Source: Caballeronia terrestris
Lineage (GTDB): Bacteria > Pseudomonadota > Gammaproteobacteria > Burkholderiales > Burkholderiaceae
Assembly (NCBI RefSeq): GCF_001544515.1
Contig: NZ_FCOL02000003.1
Span: 124,001 to 188,000 of the forward strand
DNA: 64,000 bases
Direction of reading: 5' to 3'
In this document: in pieces, positions 35,893 to 43,703 of the stretch
Position numbering within the stretch: the first letter of the stretch is position 1
How the letters are laid out: each line of letters opens with the position of its first letter
Translations under genes and position numbers: made by a program
The notes under the pieces: model-generated
What the model was told of the DNA's origin: nothing
The model's database searches: none
The model's input: only the letters and a program-made list of their open reading frames with translations

Positions 35893-37704
35893 ATGCCCTC
35901 ATTCGATCTGCGTCTTTCCACGTTGCGCGCCGCCTATCGCGCGAAGGACACCACACCCGCGAAGCTCATCGGCGAGTTGCGCGCGAAGGCGGCCGCGTTA
36001 AACCCCGAGTTCAATCTCTTCATCCATCTGCTCGACGACGCAGAGATCGCACCCTACCTCGATGCGCTCGAAGGACGCGACATCGATTCGTTGCCGCTCT
36101 ACGGCGCGCCCTTCGCGATCAAGGACAACATCGATCTCGCCGGTGTGCCGACGACGGCCGCATGTCCCGCGTTCGCCTATACGCCCGATGAATCGGCCAC
36201 GCTCGTCGCGCAATTGATCGCGCTCGGCGCCGTGCCGATCGGCAAAACCAATCTCGATCAGTTCGCGACTGGCCTGAACGGCACGCGCTCGCCCTATGGC
36301 AAATGCCGCAACAGCGTGCATCCGGATTACCCGTCGGGCGGATCGAGCGCGGGGAGCGCATTGAGCGTGGCGCTCGGCGTCGCGAGCTTCGCGCTCGGCA
36401 CCGATACCGCCGGCTCGGGCCGCGTGCCTGCCGGTTTGAACAACCTCGTCGGATTGAAGGCGACGAAAGGCCTGCTCTCGACGGCGGGCGTCGTGCCCGC
36501 GTGCCGCACGCTCGATTGCGTGACATTCTTCACCGCGACCGCGCGCGAAGCAAGCGAGCTGTTTGCGCTTACCGCAATGGAAGATCCGCGCGACGCGTAT
36601 AGCCGCGCAAATCCGCAATTCAACGATGCAGGCGCGTTCGGCACGCTAACCCCGTTTCGCTTTGGCGTGCCTTCGACGCTCGAATTCGCGGGATGCGGTG
36701 AGAGCCCCGCGCTTTTTGAAGAAGCGCGCGCGGCGCTTGAAGCAGCGGGGGGGACCGCCGTCGAGATCGACTTCACGCCGTTCGTCGAAGCGGCCAGGCT
36801 GCTTTATGACGGTCCGTGGGTCGCCGAGCGCTACAGCGTCGCAGGCGGATTGATGGAGGCGAATCCGGATGCCGTCCTGCCGGTGATCCGCGACGTGCTC
36901 GCGAAGGCGCCGGGCACGACCGCCGTCGATGCGTTTCGCGCACAATATCGCTTGCAGGCGTTGAAGAAGATCTGCGATGCAACGCTCGATCGACTCGACT
37001 TCGTCCTGACACCGAGCTATCCGCGTCCGGTCACACTCGATGAACTCGCACGCGATCCGATCGGACCCAACTCGCTGCTCGGCTATTACACGAACTTCAT
37101 GAACCTGCTCGACTACGCCGCCGTCGCAACGCCGACCACGTTCATGAAAAACGGCCTGCCGTGGGGCGTCACCGTATTCGGCCGCGCGTTCACGGATCAA
37201 TATCTGCTGAGCGTGGCCGATACGTTGCAGCGTTCGTTCGCAATGCCGCTCGTTGGCGGCGCGACGCTCGGCGCCGAAGCGTCGACCAGAAACGCGCGGA
37301 ACGATCGCGTGCGGCTCGTCGTGTGCGGCGCGCATCTCGATGGCTTGCCGCTCAACGGACAGTTGCGCTCGCGCAGTGCGAGCCTCGTCGAGAAGACGAC
37401 GAGCGCGCCGCATTATCGCTTGCATGCACTCGCTGCGAATGCGGGCGAGACGCTTCGTCCCGGGATGGAGCGTGTCGCTCAGGATGGCGCTGCGATCGAG
37501 GTCGAAGTGTGGGAGATGCCGAGTGTCGAGCTGGGATCGTTCCTTGCCGCCATCCCCGCGCCGCTCGCGCTCGGCAAAGTGCAACTCGCCGATGGAAGCT
37601 GGCAGACGGGCTTCGTTTGCGAAGGCATGGGCCTCGATGGCGCTACGGACATCACGCGCTTCGGCGGCTGGCGTGCGTGGCTTGCTGAATCGAAAGGAAG
37701 TTGA
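35893..37704 (+). CDS. atzF: Allophanate hydrolase
   Basis: 603 residues, ATG preceded by AAGGA. N-terminal amidase-signature domain with catalytic Lys in YGAPFAIKDNIDLAG and the Ser-cis-Ser/Ser pattern in YPSGGSSAGSALSVAL and GTDTAGSGRVPAG. A C-terminal domain of about 130 residues (RLVVCGAHLDGLPLNGQL onward) is typical of AtzF/DUR1 allophanate hydrolases and helps decarboxylate the intermediate. It completes guanidine breakdown by turning allophanate into ammonia and CO2. It lies 2.28 kb from the carboxylase gene only because of the IS insertion; before it, the stop-to-start gap was about 10 bases. Confidence 0.93.
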   Translation: MPSFDLRLSTLRAAYRAKDTTPAKLIGELRAKAAALNPEFNLFIHLLDDAEIAPYLDALEGRDIDSLPLYGAPFAIKDNIDLAGVPTTAACPAFAYTPDESATLVAQLIALGAVPIGKTNLDQFATGLNGTRSPYGKCRNSVHPDYPSGGSSAGSALSVALGVASFALGTDTAGSGRVPAGLNNLVGLKATKGLLSTAGVVPACRTLDCVTFFTATAREASELFALTAMEDPRDAYSRANPQFNDAGAFGTLTPFRFGVPSTLEFAGCGESPALFEEARAALEAAGGTAVEIDFTPFVEAARLLYDGPWVAERYSVAGGLMEANPDAVLPVIRDVLAKAPGTTAVDAFRAQYRLQALKKICDATLDRLDFVLTPSYPRPVTLDELARDPIGPNSLLGYYTNFMNLLDYAAVATPTTFMKNGLPWGVTVFGRAFTDQYLLSVADTLQRSFAMPLVGGATLGAEASTRNARNDRVRLVVCGAHLDGLPLNGQLRSRSASLVEKTTSAPHYRLHALAANAGETLRPGMERVAQDGAAIEVEVWEMPSVELGSFLAAIPAPLALGKVQLADGSWQTGFVCEGMGLDGATDITRFGGWRAWLAESKGS

Positions 37705-37846
37705 ATGCAGTTACTTCATATGACCGCGATGCCATCTCATCGCCAGCATCTCGTCACGGTCGGGGAAATACACTGAGGCCACGCAGTCGCGCTCACTTCC
37801 AATACCGCGCGACGCGCACGTTCCCCCATCCGTCGAGGAGTCCATC

Positions 37847-38137
37847 ATGAAGACATTGATCCGCGTCGCAGTCGTCGCTTTAGCCCTCTCACCGATCCTC
37901 TCGTTCGCGCAGTCCAACGAGCCCGTGACGCGCGCGCAGGTCCGCGCGGACCTAGTGAAACTGGAACAGGCCGGCTATGACCCGTCAGAACGGGACCCGT
38001 ACTATCCGAACAACCTGCAGGCGGCCGAAGCAAAGGTCCAGGCCGGTGAAACGGTGAAGCCGGGCGCAATGAGTTATGGACCGTCGGTGGAAGGCACATC
38101 GGGTGCGGGGCCGGCTGCTCAGGGCGTTTCGCAGTAA
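37847..38137 (+). CDS. DUF4148 secreted protein
   Basis: 96 residues; GAGGAG before the ATG. Signal peptide ends at SFA (about residue 20). DUF4148 core VTRAQVRADLVKLEQAGYDP with YYPNNLQAAEAKVQ, then a Gly/Ala/Pro tail. Third member of this family in the window, closest to the one at 22905. Periplasmic, function unknown. Confidence 0.87.
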   Translation: MKTLIRVAVVALALSPILSFAQSNEPVTRAQVRADLVKLEQAGYDPSERDPYYPNNLQAAEAKVQAGETVKPGAMSYGPSVEGTSGAGPAAQGVSQ

Positions 38138-38392
38138 GACAGCAAATCCTCGAATCCAGGGCGGCCTGCAAGGCCGCGCCTGAAAGTTTTCTGACCGTCC
38201 CGCCATTTTCGCGTCATCAGGCCGTTGGCGCCGACCCTCTACCATGCAGTCTGGCTTGCACGCGTCATGGGTCGCGCACCATCGCGAACGACCGTTCCCT
38301 TTCAAGCGCGATCCTTTAGACGCGTCCCTTGCGAGCACGCGAGCCGCAACGCTCGTATAGTTATTACGGACAGCACGCAGCGAGGCGCCCGC

Positions 38393-39097
38393 ATGAAAGT
38401 CCTGATCGTCGAAGACGAACACAAGGTGGTCGATTACCTGCGCACAGGTTTAACCGAGCAGGGTTGGGTCGTCGATATCGCGCTGGATGGCGAGGAAGGC
38501 ACGCATCTCGCCACCGAGTACGACTACGACGTGATCGTGCTCGACGTCATGTTGCCCAAGCGCGACGGCTTCGCGGTGCTCAAGGCGCTGCGCGCGCAAA
38601 AGTCGACACCCGTCATCATGCTTACCGCGCGCGACCACATCAACGATCGCGTGCGCGGTCTGCGCGAAGGCGCCGACGACTATCTCACGAAGCCCTTCTC
38701 TTTTCTCGAACTCGTCGAGCGTTTGCATGCGCTCGCACGCCGTACGCGAGCGCAGGAATCGACGCTGATCTCCGTCGGCGATCTCTATGTCGACCTGATC
38801 GGCCGGCGCGCCACGCGCGATGGCTTGCGGCTCGACCTGACCGCCAAGGAATTTCAGTTGCTGAGCGTGCTCGCGCGTCGCCACGGCGACATCCTGTCGA
38901 AGACCGCGATCACCGAGCTCGTCTGGGAAGTGGATTTCGAAAGCCATACGAACGTCGTCGAGACGGCGATCAAGCGCCTGCGCGCGAAGCTCGACGGCCC
39001 GTTTCGCACCAAGCTGCTGCACACCGTGCGCGGCATGGGCTACGTGCTCGAAGTGCGCGAAGCACGCGAGATGCGTGAAGAGCCGAGGGCATGGTGA
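38393..39097 (+). CDS. OmpR-family response regulator, heavy-metal type (CopR/CusR-like)
   Basis: 234 residues from the ATG at 38393, GAGG upstream. Receiver domain with acidic pair VEDE, phosphoacceptor Asp51 region (DVIVLDVMLP), Thr in MLTARD and Lys in LTKPFSFLEL. C-terminal winged helix: RDGLRLDLTAKEFQLLSVLARRHG, HTNVVETAIKRLRAKLD, TVRGMGYVLE. Overlaps the kinase gene. The length and motifs match IrlR/CusR/CopR regulators of metal efflux, but no efflux pump lies next to it, so the stimulus is uncertain. Confidence 0.9.
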   Translation: MKVLIVEDEHKVVDYLRTGLTEQGWVVDIALDGEEGTHLATEYDYDVIVLDVMLPKRDGFAVLKALRAQKSTPVIMLTARDHINDRVRGLREGADDYLTKPFSFLELVERLHALARRTRAQESTLISVGDLYVDLIGRRATRDGLRLDLTAKEFQLLSVLARRHGDILSKTAITELVWEVDFESHTNVVETAIKRLRAKLDGPFRTKLLHTVRGMGYVLEVREAREMREEPRAW

Positions 39098-40542
39098 AGC
39101 ACTCCATCTCACGGCGCCTCGCCGCGATGTTCGCGGTCGTGGCGCTGTTCGTGTTCACGATGGTGGGCACGGGTCTCTTTCTCGTACTGCGCACGCAACT
39201 GGAAAATCATCTGCGGGAATCGCTCGATACGCGCGCCGAAATCGCGCGGCTGATCGTGCTGCACGCATCCACGCCCGACAAGTGGAAGATGGCGAAGGAG
39301 AAGCTCGCGGACATCACGCCACGCGACGGCTCTACACTCTTCGCCGCATCGAGCGACGATTCGCGCTTCACCTATGGCACGCCGCTCGCGGGCAGCATCG
39401 AGAAACGAGTGCCGGGCGGCTACGTGCGGCTGCGCCCGAACGGCCGCGCGTACGACATGCTGATGACCGCCGTCACCATCCCCGCGAACGGCGAGCGTCC
39501 ACCGTTGCAGCTCCAGGTTGCCATCGACTGCTCGCCGAACGTGCGCACGATGCGCGTCTTCGGCTTCGCGCTCGCGGCGTTGACCGCGCTCGGCACCATC
39601 ACCGTGCTGCTGCTGAGCTATTCGGTTGCGAAGATCGGACTCGCGCCGCTTACACGGCTGACGAAGGATGCATCGAACGTGAGTCCCAACAACCGGTCGC
39701 AACGCCTGAGCACGCGCTCGTTGCCGTATGAACTGGAGGACCTTGCGAAGTCGTTCAACGGCGCGCTCGAACGGCTCGATAGTGCCTACGCACGGCTCGA
39801 ATCGTTCAACGCCGATGTCGCGCACGAGCTGCGCACGCCGGTGACGATCCTCATCGGACAGACCGAAGTGGCCTTGACGCGCGACCGCTCGATCGACGAA
39901 TTGCGCCACACGCTGCAATCGAATCTCGAAGAGTTCGAGCGCGTGCGTGCGATCATCAACGACATGCTGTTCCTCGCGCGCGCCGATCAGGGCGAGCGCG
40001 CGACGGGTCTCGTCGAAGTGTCGCTGGCGGCGGAAGTGACGCGCACACTCGAATTTCTGGAGATACCGCTGGAAGAGGCGCAGGTGCACGCGGTATCGAC
40101 CGGCGATGCACGCGCGTTCGTGAACACGTCGCTCTTCGGACGCGCGCTCATCAATCTCGTGATGAACGCAATTCAGCATTGTGCGCGCGGCGCGACGATA
40201 TCGGTATCGATCGGGCGCGAACGCGGGCGCATCAGCATCGCGGTGGCCAATCCCGGCGAACCGATCCAGCCTGCGATGCTCGACCATCTGTTCGACCGTT
40301 TCTATCGCGCGGAGAGTTCGCGCACCAACAGCCGCGAGAATCACGGGCTCGGGCTCGCGATCGTGAAGGCGGTCGCGGAAATGCATCGCGGAACGGTGTC
40401 GGCGAGCAGCGCTCAGGGCGTCAACACGTTCGCGTTTTCGGTGGCGCGTTACGGCAACGAACAAAGGACGGCCGCGCCGCCGAATTCTCCTGCACAGGCT
40501 GCGACGATCGGTGGCGACATGCGTCAACGATCGGTCGGCTAG
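39091..40542 (+). CDS. Heavy-metal-type sensor histidine kinase (CusS/IrlS-like)
   Basis: 483 residues. Two membrane helices (about 13-35 and 155-180) bracket a periplasmic domain with little sequence signature. HAMP-type linker, then the H-box FNADVAHELRTPVTILIG with the phosphoacceptor His, the N-box ALINLVMNAIQH and the G-box HGLGLAIVKAVAEMH. Starts inside the end of the regulator gene, so the pair is cotranscribed. Autophosphorylates in response to a periplasmic signal, probably metal. Confidence 0.9.
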   Translation: MVKHSISRRLAAMFAVVALFVFTMVGTGLFLVLRTQLENHLRESLDTRAEIARLIVLHASTPDKWKMAKEKLADITPRDGSTLFAASSDDSRFTYGTPLAGSIEKRVPGGYVRLRPNGRAYDMLMTAVTIPANGERPPLQLQVAIDCSPNVRTMRVFGFALAALTALGTITVLLLSYSVAKIGLAPLTRLTKDASNVSPNNRSQRLSTRSLPYELEDLAKSFNGALERLDSAYARLESFNADVAHELRTPVTILIGQTEVALTRDRSIDELRHTLQSNLEEFERVRAIINDMLFLARADQGERATGLVEVSLAAEVTRTLEFLEIPLEEAQVHAVSTGDARAFVNTSLFGRALINLVMNAIQHCARGATISVSIGRERGRISIAVANPGEPIQPAMLDHLFDRFYRAESSRTNSRENHGLGLAIVKAVAEMHRGTVSASSAQGVNTFAFSVARYGNEQRTAAPPNSPAQAATIGGDMRQRSVG

Positions 40543-40545
40543 GCC

Positions 40546-41067
40546 TTACTCGCAGAGAAACTCGTCCGCCGATGTGTCCTTGAATTGCGTGAATCTTCGA
40601 TACGTCTTGCCGTTGACGGTCACCGTCTCCGACGATTCGGCGCTCGCGCTCGACGACACGCTCGTCTTGTTCGTAGCCGCGATCGACTTCGTAACCGGAT
40701 TGCCAAACGCGCTGACAGCGCTACTGGCCTGCGGTGCCTGATAGCCCCACTTCGAAGTCAGCGTGTTCATGTCGATCTGCTTCGGCGCCCAGCCGACGAG
40801 CTTCGGCCCGTTCACGACCGGCGACAATTCGACCGCGACGATTTGCGTGCCACGCCGCGCGACGAGCAGGCACTTGCCGCCATCGCCGGTTCTGAGCGGT
40901 ACCGCTCCGCTCGAAAACGGCAACAGCGTGAGCGGCGGCGCACCCGGCATCGGCTGCTGGCCTGCGGGGCTCGCCGCCCACAGGACCGAACCTGACGGCG
41001 CGGTCTGTGCATTCACGCCTGCCGCTGCCATCAACGCGAGCAGCATGAGCATCGGACGACTCTTCAT
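40546..41067 (-). CDS. Secreted protein of unknown function
   Basis: 173 residues from the ATG at 41067. Signal peptide MKSRPMLMLLALMAAAGVNA ends near residue 20. The mature part is rich in Ala, Ser and Thr (AATNKTSVSSSASAESS) with one Cys mid-protein (GGKCLLVARRG) and one at the C-terminus (ADEFLCE). No named family recognised. It lies 140 bases after a second secreted protein gene on the same strand and next to the paralogous pair, so a shared export or surface role is possible but unproven. Confidence 0.6.
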   Translation of the reverse strand: MKSRPMLMLLALMAAAGVNAQTAPSGSVLWAASPAGQQPMPGAPPLTLLPFSSGAVPLRTGDGGKCLLVARRGTQIVAVELSPVVNGPKLVGWAPKQIDMNTLTSKWGYQAPQASSAVSAFGNPVTKSIAATNKTSVSSSASAESSETVTVNGKTYRRFTQFKDTSADEFLCE

Positions 41068-41207
41068 ACGGATGCCTCGATTTGAAAACGAGGGTTGGCT
41101 TTCCGGTCCAGCAACAACGACCAACCCTAAAATTGGAGAGAAGCTCTATTACCGCGCCTCATCTCCGCGACGCATGTTGTCATTGCGCCTGACAAGCCTC
41201 TCAGGTC

Positions 41208-42152
41208 TTACTTGACGAGCGAGACTTCGATCTTGCGGTCTTCAACCGGGATTGTCTTCACGTCGGCCACTTCGCTTTGCAGCGGGCGTGCCGGAGCCAC
41301 TTGATCCTTCTTCACTTCAGGCGCGCGCTGCGACTTCATCTGCACCGCCGGATCGTTCGCGGCCGTCACCGGCAGCCCGAGACGCGCACGCACGATCGGA
41401 TCGCGATATTTTTCATCATCCGACAGCGTTGCGCCATCGCCCGTCTTCGCGAGCGGTGCCGTCGTTCCCGGGCACAGGTGGCCGGTCGCTTCCACGGCGC
41501 GGCGATTCGAATCGCTCTGGCACAGGAGTGCGAGCGCTACGTCGGTCAGGCCCATCGCGCGGAATTCGCGTGCATCGAGGCGGCGTACGCAAGCCTGATC
41601 GACCATCGTCGTGCCGCCGGTCGCGCCGAAACCCGTCACCGAAATGCCGAAGCTCGCCGAGCCCATGCAGGTGTCGGACAGCGTCGTCGTGAGCGAGGGC
41701 GCCGCGATCGACGGCGTCGTGCGCACCGAGTAGGAGCTCTGGTTGTAGTCGACGGTGGCGCGCGTATCGTAGGGGCTCGAGCCCGGCGTCGTGGCCTTCG
41801 TGGTGGCGTCGGGCGTGCTTCCCGTTGAACCCGTGGTACCCGTGCCCGAACCTGAAGTGCCGTTCGAAGCGGTCATCGCGGGCATGGTCACGGAGACGTT
41901 CACGTTCGACGATCCGCCCGATGCGTTGGCGCTACCGATGCCGCCCACCGACGACGAAGCCGAATTCGTGCTCGCCGACGAGTTGGCCGAGGTCCCGATG
42001 TTGTTCAGGCTCGATCCGCCGCCCTGGCCGATACCCACCGACGAAGAGCCGGACGTCGATCCCGACGACGAGTTGGCGGTGGTATCCGCGTGCGCGGCCT
42101 GTCCGATGCAAAACAGTACGGCGCATGCGAGTTGCAATGTGGTCTTGGTCAT
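41208..42152 (-). CDS. Secreted Ser/Gly/Thr-rich protein with conserved C-terminal Cys domain
   Basis: 314 residues. Signal peptide ends at AAHAD (about residue 22). Residues about 25-150 are low complexity, rich in Ser, Gly, Thr and Asn, suggesting a flexible or fibre-like region. A folded-looking segment follows (DTCMGSASFGISVTGFGATGG, then DQACVRRLDAREFRAMGLTDVALALLCQ and ATGHLCPG) with four cysteines that could form disulfides. I do not recognise the family by name. The low-complexity half resembles the two small secreted proteins just upstream. Confidence 0.62.
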   Translation of the reverse strand: MTKTTLQLACAVLFCIGQAAHADTTANSSSGSTSGSSSVGIGQGGGSSLNNIGTSANSSASTNSASSSVGGIGSANASGGSSNVNVSVTMPAMTASNGTSGSGTGTTGSTGSTPDATTKATTPGSSPYDTRATVDYNQSSYSVRTTPSIAAPSLTTTLSDTCMGSASFGISVTGFGATGGTTMVDQACVRRLDAREFRAMGLTDVALALLCQSDSNRRAVEATGHLCPGTTAPLAKTGDGATLSDDEKYRDPIVRARLGLPVTAANDPAVQMKSQRAPEVKKDQVAPARPLQSEVADVKTIPVEDRKIEVSLVK

Positions 42153-42295
42153 GATGCTTCTCCGGAAGGAAGGGGAACGCGACGCAGAGGCGATCCCTTG
42201 AAACGGTTTGAATTTTTATGGTTTTCGCGGCGAGGCGGAGCCAGGTCGACGAATATCGGACCGGGCGCCGCCTCTTTACATCGACAAACGAGGCT

Positions 42296-42646
42296 TTAGC
42301 GCCAGCCGCCGCCCAGCTTGCTCCAGGCATTGGCTGTTGCATCCGCGCCCGAGCCGCCGATTGCCGATGCATTGCCGTGACCGTAGCCGCCTGCATTCGA
42401 CGTGTTGGTATGGCTCGTCGTGGCGTTCGTGCCATTGCCGGTCAGACCGAAGCCGCTGCCGGAAACCGCTTGCGCGTTCGCGTTGGCGGTGCCGTAGTCG
42501 GTTGCCTTGAAGAAGCCGTAGCCCGACACGGAAGCCGAGGTCTGGCCACCCGACGAAGACGTCGAGGTGGAGTTCGTTCCCGTGCCGGCAACAGCGGCAA
42601 CCGAGAAAAGCGAGAACAGTGCAGCAGCGATCATCGAGCGTTTCAT
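42296..42646 (-). CDS. Secreted Gly/Asn/Thr-rich protein, paralogue 1
   Basis: 116 residues from the ATG at 42646 (MKRSMIAAALFSLFSVAAVAGTG). After the signal peptide come Ser/Thr-rich and Gly/Asn-rich stretches (SGYGFFKATDYGTANANAQA, TSHTNTSNAGGYGHGNASA). It ends SGADATANAWSKLGGGWR. That C-terminus is shared almost exactly with the gene at 42770, and the DNA of the last codons is nearly identical too. Secreted to the periplasm or surface; role unknown. Confidence 0.75.
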   Translation of the reverse strand: MKRSMIAAALFSLFSVAAVAGTGTNSTSTSSSGGQTSASVSGYGFFKATDYGTANANAQAVSGSGFGLTGNGTNATTSHTNTSNAGGYGHGNASAIGGSGADATANAWSKLGGGWR

Positions 42647-42769
42647 GATGGACATCCCATGGTGAATTGAAAGTTTGGACTCTCTGTTATTTACCCACTA
42701 CCACCTTCTCTACCTGGCCGGCTCACGACGCTCGTGGTCATGTCACCAGCTTTGCTGCAGCCTTTCGGC

Positions 42770-43117
42770 TTAGCGCCAGCCGCCGCCGAGCTTGCTCCAT
42801 GCGTTGGCAGCCGCGTCGGCGCCCGAGGTGCCGCCGGCCGTTGCGCCGCCGAAGCCCTTGCCGCCAGCCGTCGTCGTGTTGATGTGGCTAGTCGTTGCGT
42901 TCGTCGTGTTGCCCGTCGTGTTGAAGCCCTTGCCGGCCGTTGCCGTGGCGTGGCCGTTTGCTGCGCCTGCATCGGTTGCGCTGAAGTGGCCGTAGCCGAG
43001 AACGGCAGCGGCGGTCGAGCCACCCGAAGTCGAGCTCGAGCTGGAGCTCGTGCCCGTTGCGAAGGCTGCGACGGAAGCGAGGGAGAGGACTGCGGCTACG
43101 ATCAGATTGCGTTTCAT
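42770..43117 (-). CDS. Secreted Gly/Asn/Thr-rich protein, paralogue 2
   Basis: 115 residues, MKRNLIVAAVLSLASVAAFATG leader with AFA cleavage. Layout matches paralogue 1: a Ser run, a hydrophobic LGYGHFSATDAGAANGHATA segment, a TTNATTSHINTTTAGGKGFGG stretch (two short motifs shown) and the ending SGADAAANAWSKLGGGWR. First gene of the leftward secreted cluster. Tandem duplication followed by drift is the simplest origin. Confidence 0.75.
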   Translation of the reverse strand: MKRNLIVAAVLSLASVAAFATGTSSSSSSTSGGSTAAAVLGYGHFSATDAGAANGHATATAGKGFNTTGNTTNATTSHINTTTAGGKGFGGATAGGTSGADAAANAWSKLGGGWR

Positions 43118-43703
43118 GGTGTGTCTCCGGTTTGATGGCGCACGGTTATCCAGCTACATGGACGCCGGCATGTAGCAGGTGAAGCGAAAAGCGTTGTCGG
43201 ATTGCTTGGGGCGTGCGTGTGCTTTCACACGGAGCGTCGTGCTCCGGGCGATTACCAAACGCCAGGCGCCTTAGGCGTGGTGCGCGTTCAGCAGCGCGCT
43301 CGTGGATTTCTTGGCTTGGAGATGACAGTGACGGCGCTTTGGCCGTGTGAGGCGGTGTCGCGTGTGCGCAAAGAGGCGCGATTGGCGGCCACGCCAGTGA
43401 TGCTCATTTGTTTTTGTGCGTTCTTCATCTCGATCCCCGTAGCATCGTATGTCGATGCCTTTCTTGTAGGTTCCTTACGCTGTACCTACGTTTGATGTGA
43501 CTTTACGGAAGACCGACAATCAGATTCGTTCGAAGGCCAACACTAATCCTTACAAGGAAATTGCTCATGCAATTGTTGGTTCGATAGCGCTCATTGAGCG
43601 TGGCGGGATACGGGAAATCGCTGATGCGGAGGGGCTTTGAGGGGATTCGAGGTGTGTCGATACCCGGCGCGAGCGCGCCGGGGCATATCATTCTCGCGGG
43701 CGA
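43118..43703. other. Intergenic region with a terminator-like hairpin
   Basis: About 590 bases between the secreted pair and nasA. Lower GC than its neighbours. A 97-codon plus-strand frame (43202-43495) lacks a good ribosome site and is not called. The right part has the GC hairpin listed separately. No other feature seen. Confidence 0.5.
43663..43682 (-). terminator. Hairpin downstream of nasA
   Basis: CCCGGCGCG / CGCGCCGGG with a 2-base loop, a perfect 9-pair stem about 20 bases after the nasA stop. A clear T-run is missing, so it may stop transcription weakly or protect the 3' end. Confidence 0.4.

Noticed and set aside
43202..43495. 97-codon plus-strand open frame
   Set aside because: One hydrophobic stretch but a poor ribosome site and unusual composition; kept as intergenic.
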